The notes under the pieces are model-generated. The model searched no databases. It saw nothing but the letters and a program-made list of their open reading frames with translations, and was not told where the DNA came from. From assembly GCA_938041725.1 (NCBI GenBank), contig CALISX010000331.1:1-18239 (forward strand): 18,239 bases of DNA. Direction: 5' to 3'. The DNA is from an uncultured Lachnoanaerobaculum sp. Lineage in GTDB: Bacteria > Bacillota > Clostridia > Lachnospirales > Lachnospiraceae. Below, in pieces: positions 5,900 to 15,623 of the stretch (positions within the stretch are counted from its first letter, which is position 1; every line of letters begins with the position of its first letter). Made by a program: the position numbers and the translations under genes.

Positions 5900-6962
5900 G
5901 AGTTTGATTTTACATCCCGGGCGGGGCGTCAATGTGTTTTATGGAGACAATGCCCAGGGAAAGACCAATATTTTGGAGTCCGTTTATATGGCGGCCACCG
6001 CAAGATCCCATCGGGGCACCAAGGATCGGGACATTCTTCGGTTTGGGGAGGAAGAATCCCATATTAAGCTTTTTTTGCGAAAGAGAGACAGTCCCTTTCG
6101 CATTGACATGCATTTAAAGAAAAATAAGGCCAAGGGGGTGGCTCTCAATTCTGTGCCCATCCGTAAAGTCAGCCAGCTCTTTGGGGTATGCCATGTGGTA
6201 TTTTTTTCTCCAGAGGATCTAAACATGATTAAGCGCTCCCCCCAGGAGAGAAGGCGGTTTATGGATCTGGAGCTTTGCCAGCTGAATACATTGTATGTGT
6301 CCAGTCTGGTATCCTACAACCGGGTGCTGGATCAGAGAAACCGGCTTTTAAAGGATATTGCCTTAAAACGGGAACTGGAGGATACTCTGGAGGTTTGGGA
6401 TTTGCAGCTGGTGCGGTATGGAGGGGAGTTGATCCGGTGTCGGAGGGCCTTCATTGAAAAACTAAATGCCATTTTAAGCCAGGTGCATTTTCGTCTGTCG
6501 GGAGGCCGGGAAACCATGCGGATCGTCTATGTTCCAAGCGCCCACAGGGAGGGCTTTTTGGAAGAATTAAAAAAATCCCGTTCCCAGGACATTCGTTATG
6601 GAACCACCAATCTGGGACCCCATCGGGATGATATTGCTTTTTTTATCAATGAGACCCTGGATTTAAAGAAATTCGGCTCCCAGGGACAGCAAAGAAGCGG
6701 AGCCCTGTCACTGAAGCTTTCGGAAATAGAAATGGTGCAGGAGTCCATTGGAGACAGCCCCATTTTGCTTTTGGATGATGTGCTTTCAGAGCTGGACAGC
6801 CGCAGACAAAGGCAGCTTTTAGAGGCCATACAGCATGTTCAGACCTTTATTACCTGCACCGGTGTGGAGGATTTTGTGAAAGGCAGTGGGAATGTGGAAA
6901 AGATTTTTCATGTCCAACAGGGAACAGTACAGGAAGAAACCAGTAAAGGAGAAAATCTATGA
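5856..6962 (+). CDS. recF: DNA replication and repair protein RecF
   Basis: An SMC-like ATPase of the RecFOR pathway that helps load RecA at gaps and stalled forks. The start at ATG 5856 gives 368 aa beginning [17 protein letters not shown], the family N-terminus. An in-frame ATG at 5835 would add seven atypical residues. Walker A is GDNAQGKTN (30-38), [10 protein letters not shown] is at 250-259, the ABC-like signature is [14 protein letters not shown] (275-288), and Walker B plus D-loop is [12 protein letters not shown] (303-314). The first 44 nt overlap the S4-domain gene and the stop codon overlaps the gyrB start (ATGA), so translation is probably coupled on both sides. Confidence 0.97.
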   Translation: MIIESLELSNYRNYESLILHPGRGVNVFYGDNAQGKTNILESVYMAATARSHRGTKDRDILRFGEEESHIKLFLRKRDSPFRIDMHLKKNKAKGVALNSVPIRKVSQLFGVCHVVFFSPEDLNMIKRSPQERRRFMDLELCQLNTLYVSSLVSYNRVLDQRNRLLKDIALKRELEDTLEVWDLQLVRYGGELIRCRRAFIEKLNAILSQVHFRLSGGRETMRIVYVPSAHREGFLEELKKSRSQDIRYGTTNLGPHRDDIAFFINETLDLKKFGSQGQQRSGALSLKLSEIEMVQESIGDSPILLLDDVLSELDSRRQRQLLEAIQHVQTFITCTGVEDFVKGSGNVEKIFHVQQGTVQEETSKGENL

Positions 6963-8872
6963 GTACGGAATATGATGCATCCCAGATTCAGATACTGGAA
7001 GGTCTGGAAGCAGTAAGAAAAAGACCGGGGATGTATATTGGCTCCACCTCCTCCCGGGGGCTCCATCATCTGGTATATGAAATCGTAGACAATTCGGTGG
7101 ATGAAGCGCTGGCCGGGTTTTGCAGTGAGATCCGGGTGACATTGAACGGAGATGATTCCGTGACAGTGGAGGACAATGGCAGGGGCATTCCGGTGGATAT
7201 ACAAAAAAAGGCCAATCTCCCGGCTTTGGAGGTGGTATTTACCATCCTTCACGCGGGAGGGAAATTTGGCGGAGGGGGCTATAAGGTCTCCGGCGGACTG
7301 CATGGGGTGGGAGCCTCTGTGGTCAATGCCCTGTCCCAGCAGCTGGAGGTGAAGGTCTTTAAGGATGGAAAGATTTATTATATGGTCTTTGAAAGGGGAA
7401 AGGTGAAGGTTCCTCTGGAAGTGATTGGAGAATGTGACCCTGCGTGCCATGGCACCCAGGTGACTTTTTTGCCGGATAGGGATATTTTTGAGGATACGGT
7501 ATTTGACTATGAAATTTTAAAAATCCGGCTGCGGGAGACCGCCTTTTTAACCAGAGGTTTAAAGATTACCCTGAGGGATGACAGGGATAAAAAGCAGGAG
7601 CGTTCCTTTCACTACGAGGGGGGGATCAAGGAATTTGTCAGCTATTTAAACAAGGGGAAAACCCCGATTTATTCTCCGGTGATTTACTGTGAGGGAAGTC
7701 GAGAAAGGGTGTATGTGGAGGTGGCTCTCCAGCATAATGATGCCTACTCTGAAAGCATCTACACCTTTGTAAACAACATCAATACCCCGGAGGGAGGCAC
7801 TCATTTAACGGGATTTAAGAATGCCATTACAAAAACCTTTAATGAGTATGCCAGATCCAAGAAATTTTTAAAGGAAAACGAGGAAAATCTTTCCGGAGAG
7901 GATATCAGGGAGGGAATGACCGCCATTATCTCTGTAAAGGTGGAGGAGCCGCAGTTTGAGGGACAAACCAAACAGAAGCTGGGAAATTCCGAGGCCTCCC
8001 TGGCCGTAAGCGGTATTGTGGGTGAACAGCTCACTTATTTTTTGGAGCAGAATCCCCAGATCGGAAAACTGATTTGTGAAAAAGCCCTGGCGGCCCAAAA
8101 GGCCAGAGCCGCTGCCAGAAAGGCCAGGGATCTGACCCGGAGAAAGTCCGCCCTGGATTCCACTTCCCTGCCGGGAAAGCTTTCGGATTGCTCCAGTAAA
8201 AATCCGGCAGAATGCGAGATTTTTATTGTGGAGGGGGATTCCGCTGGAGGCTCTGCTAAAAATGCCAGGAACCGGAACACCCAGGCCATTTTACCTCTGC
8301 GGGGGAAAATTTTAAATGTGGAAAAAGCCGCTTTGGACAAGGTATACTCCAATGCGGAAATTAAGGCCATGATCACCGCCTTTGGCACAGGAATCCATGA
8401 GGATTTTGATATTTCCAAGCTGCGGTATGATAAAATCATTGTGATGACCGATGCAGATGTGGACGGGGCCCATATTGATACCCTGATTTTGACCTTCATC
8501 TACCGGTTCATGCCGGAGCTGATTAAGGCGGGCCATGTATTTTTGGCACAGCCCCCTTTGTATAAACTGGAAAAAAACAAAAGGATCTGGTATGCCTATT
8601 CCGATGAGGAATTAAACCGGATTTTACAGGAGGTGGGCCGGGATTCAAACAATAAGATTCAAAGATATAAGGGACTGGGAGAAATGGATGAGGAGCAGCT
8701 GTGGGAAACCACCATGGATCCGGAAAGAAGGGTTCTCTTAAAGGTTACCATGGATGAAACCATGCAGTCGGAGATTGACCTGACCTTTACCACCTTGATG
8801 GGAGATCAGGTGGAGCCCAGAAGAGAATTTATTGAGGCCAATGCCAAATTTGTATCCAATCTGGATGTATGA
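6959..8872 (+). CDS. gyrB: DNA gyrase subunit B
   Basis: The ATPase subunit of DNA gyrase, which introduces negative supercoils with GyrA. At 637 aa it has the usual Gram-positive length, without the Gram-negative insertion. GHKL ATPase motifs are NSVDEAL (45-51, catalytic Glu49), EDNGRGIPV (71-79) and [19 protein letters not shown] (104-122). The TOPRIM domain has [10 protein letters not shown] (425-434), [16 protein letters not shown] (442-457) and DADVDG (498-503). The tail has RYKGLGEMD (569-577). AAAGGAG (6945-6951) lies 7 nt before ATG 6959. The start overlaps the recF stop by 4 nt. Confidence 0.99.
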   Translation: MSTEYDASQIQILEGLEAVRKRPGMYIGSTSSRGLHHLVYEIVDNSVDEALAGFCSEIRVTLNGDDSVTVEDNGRGIPVDIQKKANLPALEVVFTILHAGGKFGGGGYKVSGGLHGVGASVVNALSQQLEVKVFKDGKIYYMVFERGKVKVPLEVIGECDPACHGTQVTFLPDRDIFEDTVFDYEILKIRLRETAFLTRGLKITLRDDRDKKQERSFHYEGGIKEFVSYLNKGKTPIYSPVIYCEGSRERVYVEVALQHNDAYSESIYTFVNNINTPEGGTHLTGFKNAITKTFNEYARSKKFLKENEENLSGEDIREGMTAIISVKVEEPQFEGQTKQKLGNSEASLAVSGIVGEQLTYFLEQNPQIGKLICEKALAAQKARAAARKARDLTRRKSALDSTSLPGKLSDCSSKNPAECEIFIVEGDSAGGSAKNARNRNTQAILPLRGKILNVEKAALDKVYSNAEIKAMITAFGTGIHEDFDISKLRYDKIIVMTDADVDGAHIDTLILTFIYRFMPELIKAGHVFLAQPPLYKLEKNKRIWYAYSDEELNRILQEVGRDSNNKIQRYKGLGEMDEEQLWETTMDPERRVLLKVTMDETMQSEIDLTFTTLMGDQVEPRREFIEANAKFVSNLDV

Positions 8873-8929
8873 TCCCGGAAAACAGGCTGCATACAATCGT
8901 AAGAACCATCATGAAAGAAGGAGTTTCCT

Positions 8930-11380
8930 ATGGAACCAAATGTTTTCGATAAGGTGAATGAAGTTGACTTAAAGAAAACCATGGAAAAATCATATATTGA
9001 CTATGCCATGAGTGTGATTGCAGCCAGAGCCCTGCCGGATATTCGGGATGGACTCAAGCCAGTGCAAAGAAGAGTGCTGTTTTCCATGATTGAATTAAAC
9101 AATGGTCCGGATAAGCCTCATCGAAAATGCGCCCGTATTGTGGGTGAAACCATGGGTAAATACCATCCCCATGGAGACTCCTCTATTTACGGCGCCCTGG
9201 TGAACATGGCCCAGTTCTGGTCCATGCGTTATACCTTGGTGGACGGTCATGGAAACTTCGGTTCCATGGACGGAGACGGAGCTGCCGCCATGCGTTACAC
9301 TGAGGCCAGGCTTTCTAAAATCGCCATGGAAATGCTGGCGGATATCAATAAGGACACGGTGGACTTTGTTCCCAACTTTGATGAAGCGGAAAAGGAGCCT
9401 GCCGTGCTTCCTTCCCGTTTTCCCAATCTTTTGGTTAACGGGACCACAGGCATTGCCGTGGGAATGGCTACCAATATCCCCCCCCATAATCTCAAAGAGG
9501 TAATTGACGGGGTGGTGAAAATCATTGACGATCGGATTGAAGAACAGGACACCCAGCTGGCGGATCTTTTGGGAATTATCAAGGGACCGGATTTTCCCAC
9601 AGGAGCCAGAATCCTAGGGTTTTCCGGCATCCGCCAGGCCTACACCACCGGTCGGGGAAAGATCAAGGTGCGGGCTGTGTCCCAGGTGGAATCCATGAGC
9701 AATGGGAAGAGCCGTATTGTGGTGACGGAGCTTCCCTATTTGGTCAACAAGGCAAGATTGATTGAAAAAATTGCGGATCTGGTGAAGGAAAAGCGGGTGG
9801 ATGGGATCACGGATCTTCGGGACGAATCCAACCGGGAGGGCATGCGCATTGTGATTGAGCTGAGAAGAGATGCCAATCCCAATGTGATTTTAAACCGCCT
9901 GTATAAGCATACCCAGATGCAGGATACCTTCGGAGTAAATATGCTGGCGTTGGTGGGCAACCAGCCTAAGGTGGTAAATCTTTTGGACATGCTCCGGTAT
10001 TATCTTTCCCATCAGGAGGAAGTGATTACCCGAAGAACCAAATATGATTTAAACAAGGCCAAAGAGCGGGCCCATATTTTAGAGGGCTTATTAATTGCCC
10101 TGGACCATATTGACGAGGTGATCCGTATCATCCGGGCCAGTGCCAATGTGGCGGCAGCCAAGGCGGAGCTGATGGAGCGCTTTGCTCTGACGGATGTTCA
10201 GGCCCAGGCCATTGTAGATATGCGCCTGCGTGCTCTTACCGGACTGGAACGGGAGCGGCTGGAGGCGGAATACCAGGATCTGCAAGAAAAGATTGCCTAT
10301 TATGAGGAGATCCTGGGGGATGAAAAGAAGCTTCTGGGGATTATCCGGGAGGAAATTCTGGTGATTTCCCAGAAGTATCAGGATGAGAGAAGAACCGGCT
10401 TTGAACAGGATGAGGAGATGGAGGATGAGGATCTGATCCACAAAGAGGATGTGATCATCGCCATGACAAAGCTTGGCTATATTAAGCGGATGCGTCCGGA
10501 TTATTTTAATGTGCAAAACCGGGGAGGCAAGGGCATTAAGGGAATGCAGACCATTGAGGATGACTTTATCGAGGACATTGTCATGATGAGCACCCATTCC
10601 GATGTATTCTTCTTTACCAATAAGGGACGGGTGTATACCATCCGGGCCTATCGGATTCCTGAGGCAGGACGTACCTCCAGGGGGGTGGCCATCATCAATC
10701 TGCTGCCCCTTATGCCGGATGAAAAAATTACCGCCATTATTCCCGGGGAGGAAAACAGCCAGGACGGCTATTTATTTATGGTGACCAAAAAGGGCAGCAT
10801 CAAAAAATGCAAGATTTCTCTTTTTGAAAATATCAGAAAAAATGGTCTCAATGCCATTAGCCTCCATGAGGAGGATGAGCTGATCGAGGTGAAGGTGACT
10901 CATGGCAATGATGAGCTGGTGCTGGTGTCCCGGCAGGGTATGTGCATCCGTATCAATGACAAGGATGTGCGTACTATGGGCCGTGGAGCCGGAGGTGTGC
11001 TGGGAATGCGGCTGCGGAGGGGGGATGAAATCATCGGCATGCAGCTGATCGCCCAGGGCAAGGATCTGCTGCTGGTCAGTGAATACGGTTATGGCAAGAG
11101 AACCCCGGTCAGTGAATTTAAGGTGCAGAACCGGGGAGGTTATGGTATTATCTGCTACAAACCTACAGAGAAAACCGGCAATCTGGTAGGGGCCAAGCTG
11201 GTCAATGATGACCGGGAGATTTTACTGATTACCACAGAGGGAACCTTGATCCGCATTGAGGTCAGCGGCATTTCTGTGATTGGACGGATGGCTTCCGGCG
11301 TAAGGCTCATGAATGTGGAGCGGGAAAATGACAGCAGAATCGCCAGCATTGCAAAGGTGCGGGAGAATAAGGGGGACTAA
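8930..11380 (+). CDS. gyrA: DNA gyrase subunit A
   Basis: The DNA-breaking and -rejoining subunit of gyrase. At 816 aa it has normal length. Catalytic Tyr123 is in [11 protein letters not shown]. The GyrA box QNRGGKG (529-535) opens the C-terminal DNA-wrapping domain and marks this as gyrase, not topoisomerase IV. The quinolone-determining segment reads [10 protein letters not shown] (79-88): the position equal to E. coli Ser83 is Ser84, and that equal to Asp87 is Gly88 (codon 9191-9193). AAGGAG (8918-8923) lies 6 nt before ATG 8930. The 57-nt gap after gyrB shows nothing notable, so the two are probably co-transcribed. Confidence 0.99.
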   Translation: MEPNVFDKVNEVDLKKTMEKSYIDYAMSVIAARALPDIRDGLKPVQRRVLFSMIELNNGPDKPHRKCARIVGETMGKYHPHGDSSIYGALVNMAQFWSMRYTLVDGHGNFGSMDGDGAAAMRYTEARLSKIAMEMLADINKDTVDFVPNFDEAEKEPAVLPSRFPNLLVNGTTGIAVGMATNIPPHNLKEVIDGVVKIIDDRIEEQDTQLADLLGIIKGPDFPTGARILGFSGIRQAYTTGRGKIKVRAVSQVESMSNGKSRIVVTELPYLVNKARLIEKIADLVKEKRVDGITDLRDESNREGMRIVIELRRDANPNVILNRLYKHTQMQDTFGVNMLALVGNQPKVVNLLDMLRYYLSHQEEVITRRTKYDLNKAKERAHILEGLLIALDHIDEVIRIIRASANVAAAKAELMERFALTDVQAQAIVDMRLRALTGLERERLEAEYQDLQEKIAYYEEILGDEKKLLGIIREEILVISQKYQDERRTGFEQDEEMEDEDLIHKEDVIIAMTKLGYIKRMRPDYFNVQNRGGKGIKGMQTIEDDFIEDIVMMSTHSDVFFFTNKGRVYTIRAYRIPEAGRTSRGVAIINLLPLMPDEKITAIIPGEENSQDGYLFMVTKKGSIKKCKISLFENIRKNGLNAISLHEEDELIEVKVTHGNDELVLVSRQGMCIRINDKDVRTMGRGAGGVLGMRLRRGDEIIGMQLIAQGKDLLLVSEYGYGKRTPVSEFKVQNRGGYGIICYKPTEKTGNLVGAKLVNDDREILLITTEGTLIRIEVSGISVIGRMASGVRLMNVERENDSRIASIAKVRENKGD

Positions 11381-11458
11381 CCTCCTTGGAAGTCTCTGAT
11401 ATTTTTGTGGGGAATTGTGAGAAACAGGAAAATTTTGGGGCTTAAGAGAGTCGGGGCT

Positions 11459-11481
11459 GGGGGCGTAGTACTGCCGCCCCC
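11459..11481. promoter_or_regulatory. GC-rich stem-loop after gyrA
   Basis: GGGGGCG and CGCCCCC form a 7-bp stem around a 9-nt loop, 79 nt past the gyrA stop codon. No U tract follows on the plus strand, so it is not a textbook terminator. It may stabilise the 3' end of the gyr transcript or contribute to termination of the two convergent transcripts that meet here. Confidence 0.4.
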
Positions 11482-11499
11482 TATGGGTGAATGCAAAAT

Positions 11500-11518
11500 A
11501 AGGACGAGTTTTGTCCTT
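11500..11518 (-). terminator. Probable terminator of the leftward ABC/ECF operon
   Basis: AAGGAC and GTCCTT pair in a 6-bp stem with a 7-nt loop, 3 nt beyond the stop of the last leftward ABC gene. On the minus strand it is followed by ATTTTGC. The stem is short and the U tract weak; the position right after the operon is the main support. Confidence 0.45.
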
Positions 11519-11520
11519 TG

Positions 11521-13269
11521 CTACAGCCGCCACTTTCCGGTTTGATACTGCATATTCCACAGTTTTTGATACAATCCTTTTTGTGCTACCAGTTCTTTGT
11601 GGGTTCCTCTCTGGCAGATCTGTCCTTCTTCTATGACAAGGATTTGATCTGCTTTTTGTATGGTGGATAATTTGTGGGCGATCATAATAACCGTTTTATT
11701 TTTTAAAAGCTCCTGCAGTGCAGATTGGATGTTTGCTTCGTTTTCTCCATCTACATTGGCAGTGACCTCGTCTAAAAGTACAATGGGTGCATTTTTTATC
11801 AATGCTCTGGCAATGGAAATTCGCTGCTTTTCTCCTCCCGAAAGTCTGGTTCCTCCCTCCCCCAATCCAGTCTCATATCCCTTCGGCAGTTCCATGATGA
11901 AGTCGTGACATCCGGCCCTTTTGGCGGCTTCCATGACTTCCTCCAGGCTGGCAGAAGGTTTCCCTATTTTGATATTATCCAGAATAGAATCCTGAAACAA
12001 CATCACATCTTGAAAGACAAAGCTGATATGACGCAGTAAGTGTTCATAGGATAAACTTTGAATTTCCTTGCCGCCTATTTTTATGGTTCCCTGCTGTGCA
12101 TCCCAGAACCTTCCCAGCAAATGGAGCAGGGTGGTCTTTCCGCTGCCGGAGGGTCCCACCAGGGCCGTGGTGGTATGTTCCGGTACCCGAAAGGAGATAT
12201 TGCTCAAAACAGGAGTGCTTCCATAGGCAAAACTTACATCCTCATAGGAAATATCAAATTTTTGCAGTTTTTCTTTTCCGGAAATTTCCGCCATAGCAGG
12301 AATGTTTTCAATTATTTCCATGCGCTCTAAAGATTGTTCTGTCATTTTTGCAAATATACTAAAGATTCCCATGGCCTCTGTTCCCTGGAACAAAGCGAAG
12401 GAGGACAGGGCCAATAGAAACATTTTCATAAAAGCAAGTTCATGCCAAAGGAAAAGTACTCCTGCCAGAAAAATTGTTCCAGAGGTGATCCCACGAAACC
12501 AAAATTGAAAACAGGCCATGGGAAAAAGATGGGAAAGCTCATTGTGAATGGAGGCATCCCGAAGTTTTTTGAAGATTTCTGTAATTTTTAATACATGTTG
12601 TTTTTCTGTTTGACATGATTTTAAAATATGAATCCCCCGAATAAATGCAAGGGTTTCCTCTGTTACGGTGCCAATGTATTTTTGCCGGTTGATATGAAGC
12701 CGGTCCTGTACCAAAGCAAGGCGTCGGTAGGAAAACCAGGCGGGAATGAGCAAGAGGATGGCAAAAATAAAGATTCTATAGTCCACATAGAATAAAAAAA
12801 GCAAGCCGATGAACAAAGCAGGAATTCCTGTGGCTGTTTTCTCAATGACGCCAATGCCCTCTATTTCAAGAAAGGCTCCATCGGAGGTAATGGTGGAAAT
12901 CAGATCGCCTTGATTCTTTTTGCTCAAAAATCCCAGGGATGCACGCTTTAAGTGGGTGCCTAAGGAGATGCGTTTCTCACAGATGGCCTTATATCCGGCA
13001 CCTGAACGCAGCCGCATAGTAGCATATCGGAGAAGAATGCGAAAAACCAAAAGGACCACCATCCCTATGCCATAGAGCAAAAGGGAGTTTTGGTCTAGCT
13101 GCTTGATCGCATTTTTATTGAATTCCGGCATGGAAGCCATCATGCAGTAGACAATAATTAAGGGAATTATGGCGCATATGCCATCTAAAAAGCTGAAAAA
13201 GAAGGAAAGGTATAAGCTGAGGCGCTGTCCTTCCATCAGCTTTAAAAATTTACAAACTGTTTTCAACAT
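11521..13269 (-). CDS. ABC half-transporter, exporter fold, YbtQ/IrtB-like (second of pair)
   Basis: A membrane domain of about six helices (residues 15-310) fused to an ATPase domain. The ATPase has Walker A GPSGSGKTT (372-380), Q-loop Gln420, signature LSGGE (476-480), Walker B IVLLDE (496-501), D-loop TANVDGENE and switch His532. At 582 aa it fits a half-transporter that works as a heterodimer, evidently with the gene 18 nt upstream. AAGGAG (complement of 13277-13282) is 7 nt before its ATG. The D-loop form followed by ENE recalls YbtPQ/IrtAB metal-siderophore importers, which have exporter folds; this is from remembered motifs. A multidrug or peptide exporter is the alternative. It is last in the operon and is followed by a small hairpin. 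Confidence 0.9.
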   Translation of the reverse strand: MLKTVCKFLKLMEGQRLSLYLSFFFSFLDGICAIIPLIIVYCMMASMPEFNKNAIKQLDQNSLLLYGIGMVVLLVFRILLRYATMRLRSGAGYKAICEKRISLGTHLKRASLGFLSKKNQGDLISTITSDGAFLEIEGIGVIEKTATGIPALFIGLLFLFYVDYRIFIFAILLLIPAWFSYRRLALVQDRLHINRQKYIGTVTEETLAFIRGIHILKSCQTEKQHVLKITEIFKKLRDASIHNELSHLFPMACFQFWFRGITSGTIFLAGVLFLWHELAFMKMFLLALSSFALFQGTEAMGIFSIFAKMTEQSLERMEIIENIPAMAEISGKEKLQKFDISYEDVSFAYGSTPVLSNISFRVPEHTTTALVGPSGSGKTTLLHLLGRFWDAQQGTIKIGGKEIQSLSYEHLLRHISFVFQDVMLFQDSILDNIKIGKPSASLEEVMEAAKRAGCHDFIMELPKGYETGLGEGGTRLSGGEKQRISIARALIKNAPIVLLDEVTANVDGENEANIQSALQELLKNKTVIMIAHKLSTIQKADQILVIEEGQICQRGTHKELVAQKGLYQKLWNMQYQTGKWRL

Positions 13270-13287
13270 ATATCGGCTCCTTTCCTT

Positions 13288-15006
13288 TTAGGGATACAGA
13301 TAGGCAGACCACATCTTTTTGTATAGGGCAGAGGTTTGCAGCAGCTCTGCATGGGTTCCCATGGAGTCAAGCTTTCCATGATCCAGCACAAAGATTTTGT
13401 CACAGCCTGTCACTGTGGTAAGTCTATGGGCAATGATAATCAATGTTTTATTCTGGCATAGCGCCAGCAGGGAAGCCTGCAGTTTATTTTGATTTTCCAT
13501 GTCGGTATAGGCGGTTGCTTCATCCAGAATCAAAACAGGGGCGTTTTTTAAAATGGCCCTGGCGATAATGATTCTTTGCCGCTGGCCTCCGGACAGTTTT
13601 GTACCTTCATTCCCTACAATGGTATCGTAACCTTGTTCCAGTTTTTCGATAAAATTCCCGCATTGTGCTTTTATGGCTGCAGCCTCTACCTCTTTTCTGG
13701 AGGCAGAGGGATTTCCCAGGCGGATATTTTCCAGAATAGAGGTATTAAATAAAAAAGTATCCTGTGTGACATAGCTGATTCTTGTCATTAATTCAGATAA
13801 GGGGAGATCTTTATAGTCCACATTCCCGATGGTAATGCTTCCCTCCGTAACATCCCAAAACCTTGCAAGGAGATTGGCTATGGTGGTCTTTCCCGCACCG
13901 GATGGACCAACGATCGCTACTTTTGCATTCTCTTCAATTACCAGTGAAATATCCTCTAATACTTTTTTCTTGTCGTAGGCAAAGGAAACATGGTGAAGCG
14001 CAATGGTATTGCCGGAAATTGTTTTTCCAGACGCCGGTTCATGTAATTCTGAAACAGAAAGCATGGCATCTATGATATGCTTTCCATTTTTGATATGATA
14101 AAAATTGTCCATGAATTCCGTAAATTTCAGCAGGGATGTACCCAGTCCCATGGAAAGCAGAATAGCAAAAAGGAAACGATTTACCGAAAGTCCTTGAAAC
14201 ACATACAAATATCCTCCGACACATAAAACACTGACCAAAATAGAGGACAGGAGAACCAGAGCCGGGGCAGAAACAAGATGCATTTTATGGTATAACTGTA
14301 AGGTGGATTTCTTGTAGGCTTCAATGGATTCTGTATATTTGGAATAGGCCGTCTGTTCCTGTCCGAATATTTTAATTTCCTTATTGCCTCTGATATACTC
14401 AATTACCCTGTCATTCATACGTTCCAAGGCCAGATAATATGTGTTGGCAAAGGCATCCATAATTCCTATATACATGGGCAGATAGATCAGTAAAGTGAGC
14501 ACAGCAGGGGCCAGTACGGCCAGAGCCATGCGCCAATCCGTAAAAAACAAAATACCTGCAATCCCAACAGGAATCAGTACATTGGAGGTGGTTTCAGGTA
14601 TGGCATGGGCCAAAGGAAATTCCAGCCGTTCTGTTCCATCAATCAGCATATGTTGAAAATAACCGCTGCCCTGAAGCTGCATATATCCCAGGGGCAGCCG
14701 CAGCATCTTGTTTGTTATGGCAATGCGTATCTGTCCCAGTATTTGAAAGGCAGTTTTATGGGAAAGGGCTGTGGAGAAACCATGACAGGCCAGCTGCAGT
14801 ATAAAAGCTGTAAGAATGCCAAGGGCACCAAGAATCACATCTTTACAGGCAGCACCAGCCAAAAGTCCGGTTAACAAACGGTACAGGATATAATAGGGGG
14901 CCAGCCCGAAACATACACCTGCAATGGCCAACAGAATGGAACCGGTATAGGAAGCAGCATATGGTTTTAAAAAATCTGTGAATTTTTTTTCTCTGTTTGG
15001 ATACAT
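13288..15006 (-). CDS. ABC half-transporter, exporter fold, YbtP/IrtA-like (first of pair)
   Basis: A 572-residue half-transporter. Membrane helices span about residues 18-300. The ATPase domain has Walker A GPSGAGKTT (367-375), Q-loop Gln415, signature LSGGQ (471-475), Walker B VLILDE (491-496) and switch His527. The sequence after Walker B, ATAYTDMENQ, resembles the ATAFADPENE form I associate with YbtP/IrtA, not the common ATSALD of drug exporters. There is no N-terminal siderophore-reductase domain of the IrtA kind. The start is ATG (complement of 15004-15006), with AGGAG 6 nt upstream. It follows the ECF S gene by 20 nt. The likely role is uptake of a metal chelate together with the downstream half-transporter; the substrate is unknown. 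Confidence 0.9.
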   Translation of the reverse strand: MYPNREKKFTDFLKPYAASYTGSILLAIAGVCFGLAPYYILYRLLTGLLAGAACKDVILGALGILTAFILQLACHGFSTALSHKTAFQILGQIRIAITNKMLRLPLGYMQLQGSGYFQHMLIDGTERLEFPLAHAIPETTSNVLIPVGIAGILFFTDWRMALAVLAPAVLTLLIYLPMYIGIMDAFANTYYLALERMNDRVIEYIRGNKEIKIFGQEQTAYSKYTESIEAYKKSTLQLYHKMHLVSAPALVLLSSILVSVLCVGGYLYVFQGLSVNRFLFAILLSMGLGTSLLKFTEFMDNFYHIKNGKHIIDAMLSVSELHEPASGKTISGNTIALHHVSFAYDKKKVLEDISLVIEENAKVAIVGPSGAGKTTIANLLARFWDVTEGSITIGNVDYKDLPLSELMTRISYVTQDTFLFNTSILENIRLGNPSASRKEVEAAAIKAQCGNFIEKLEQGYDTIVGNEGTKLSGGQRQRIIIARAILKNAPVLILDEATAYTDMENQNKLQASLLALCQNKTLIIIAHRLTTVTGCDKIFVLDHGKLDSMGTHAELLQTSALYKKMWSAYLYP

Positions 15007-15026
15007 ACATTTCTCCTATGCTTCGG

Positions 15027-15614
15027 TTAATCCATATTCCGAAAATGTTTTTTCAAAATGGCTTTGCCTATATAAATGCCAAAGATGCCGCAGACTATGG
15101 CAGAGAGGATACCCAATGCGGCAAAACCGCCTGTAAGGTATTTTACGTAGGAATAGATTTCCTCTTCCCCCATCCCCATGTTCTTCCATTTTTGTACTTC
15201 TCGTTCCAAAAAGAAAAGGAAGGGAAAGCATCCGCCAAAGAGATAGGCCGCCTGTGAAAAACCAAATCCAACACCGATGATGAGGGTTTTGAATTGGGTC
15301 TTGGAAATAATAAAATCTGCCATTAAGCTGGTAACCAGGACAAAAATCAAGCAGAGTATACTGCCCATGCCAGTAAGGGTGAAAAAAGCAGTTCCTAAGC
15401 TTAACAGTAATGTAAAGGCTCCGAAATGTTCTATTTTTTTCACAGCAAATAAAACCACACTTCCCATAATAAGTGCAGTAATACTGGCGGCAAATATATG
15501 CATCACAGGAAGCAAGACCGCAGTCAGCATTCCAACACCATATATAACCATTGCGTGAACAGCGGCCAAGAGACCGATCAAAACAAAATCACTGGCTTTC
15601 CATGTCTGATTCAT
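15027..15614 (-). CDS. MptD-family ECF transporter S subunit
   Basis: A 195-residue integral membrane protein with about six hydrophobic segments. The layout (short N-terminus NQTWKASDFVLIGLLAAVH, then VMHIFAASITALIMGSVVLF, and a polar loop KWKNMGMGEEEIYSYVKYLTG before the last helix) matches the MptD/Trep_Strep group of putative S subunits, whose substrate is not settled. The start is ATG (complement of 15612-15614). Its AGGAGG (complement of 15620-15625) overlaps the stop codon of the ECF ATPase gene, so the two are translationally coupled. With the adjacent A and T genes it forms a dedicated (group I) ECF transporter. The linked half-transporter pair suggests a metallophore or related chelate as ligand, an inference. 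Confidence 0.85.
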   Translation of the reverse strand: MNQTWKASDFVLIGLLAAVHAMVIYGVGMLTAVLLPVMHIFAASITALIMGSVVLFAVKKIEHFGAFTLLLSLGTAFFTLTGMGSILCLIFVLVTSLMADFIISKTQFKTLIIGVGFGFSQAAYLFGGCFPFLFFLEREVQKWKNMGMGEEEIYSYVKYLTGGFAALGILSAIVCGIFGIYIGKAILKKHFRNMD

Positions 15615-15623
15615 GGTATCCTC

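Noticed and set aside
6908..7450. 180-residue minus-strand reading frame opposite recF/gyrB
   Set aside because: Antisense shadow of a strongly conserved gene, with no family-like sequence.
10091..10597. 168-residue minus-strand reading frame opposite gyrA
   Set aside because: Antisense shadow of gyrA; His/Leu-rich composition follows from the opposite-strand codons.
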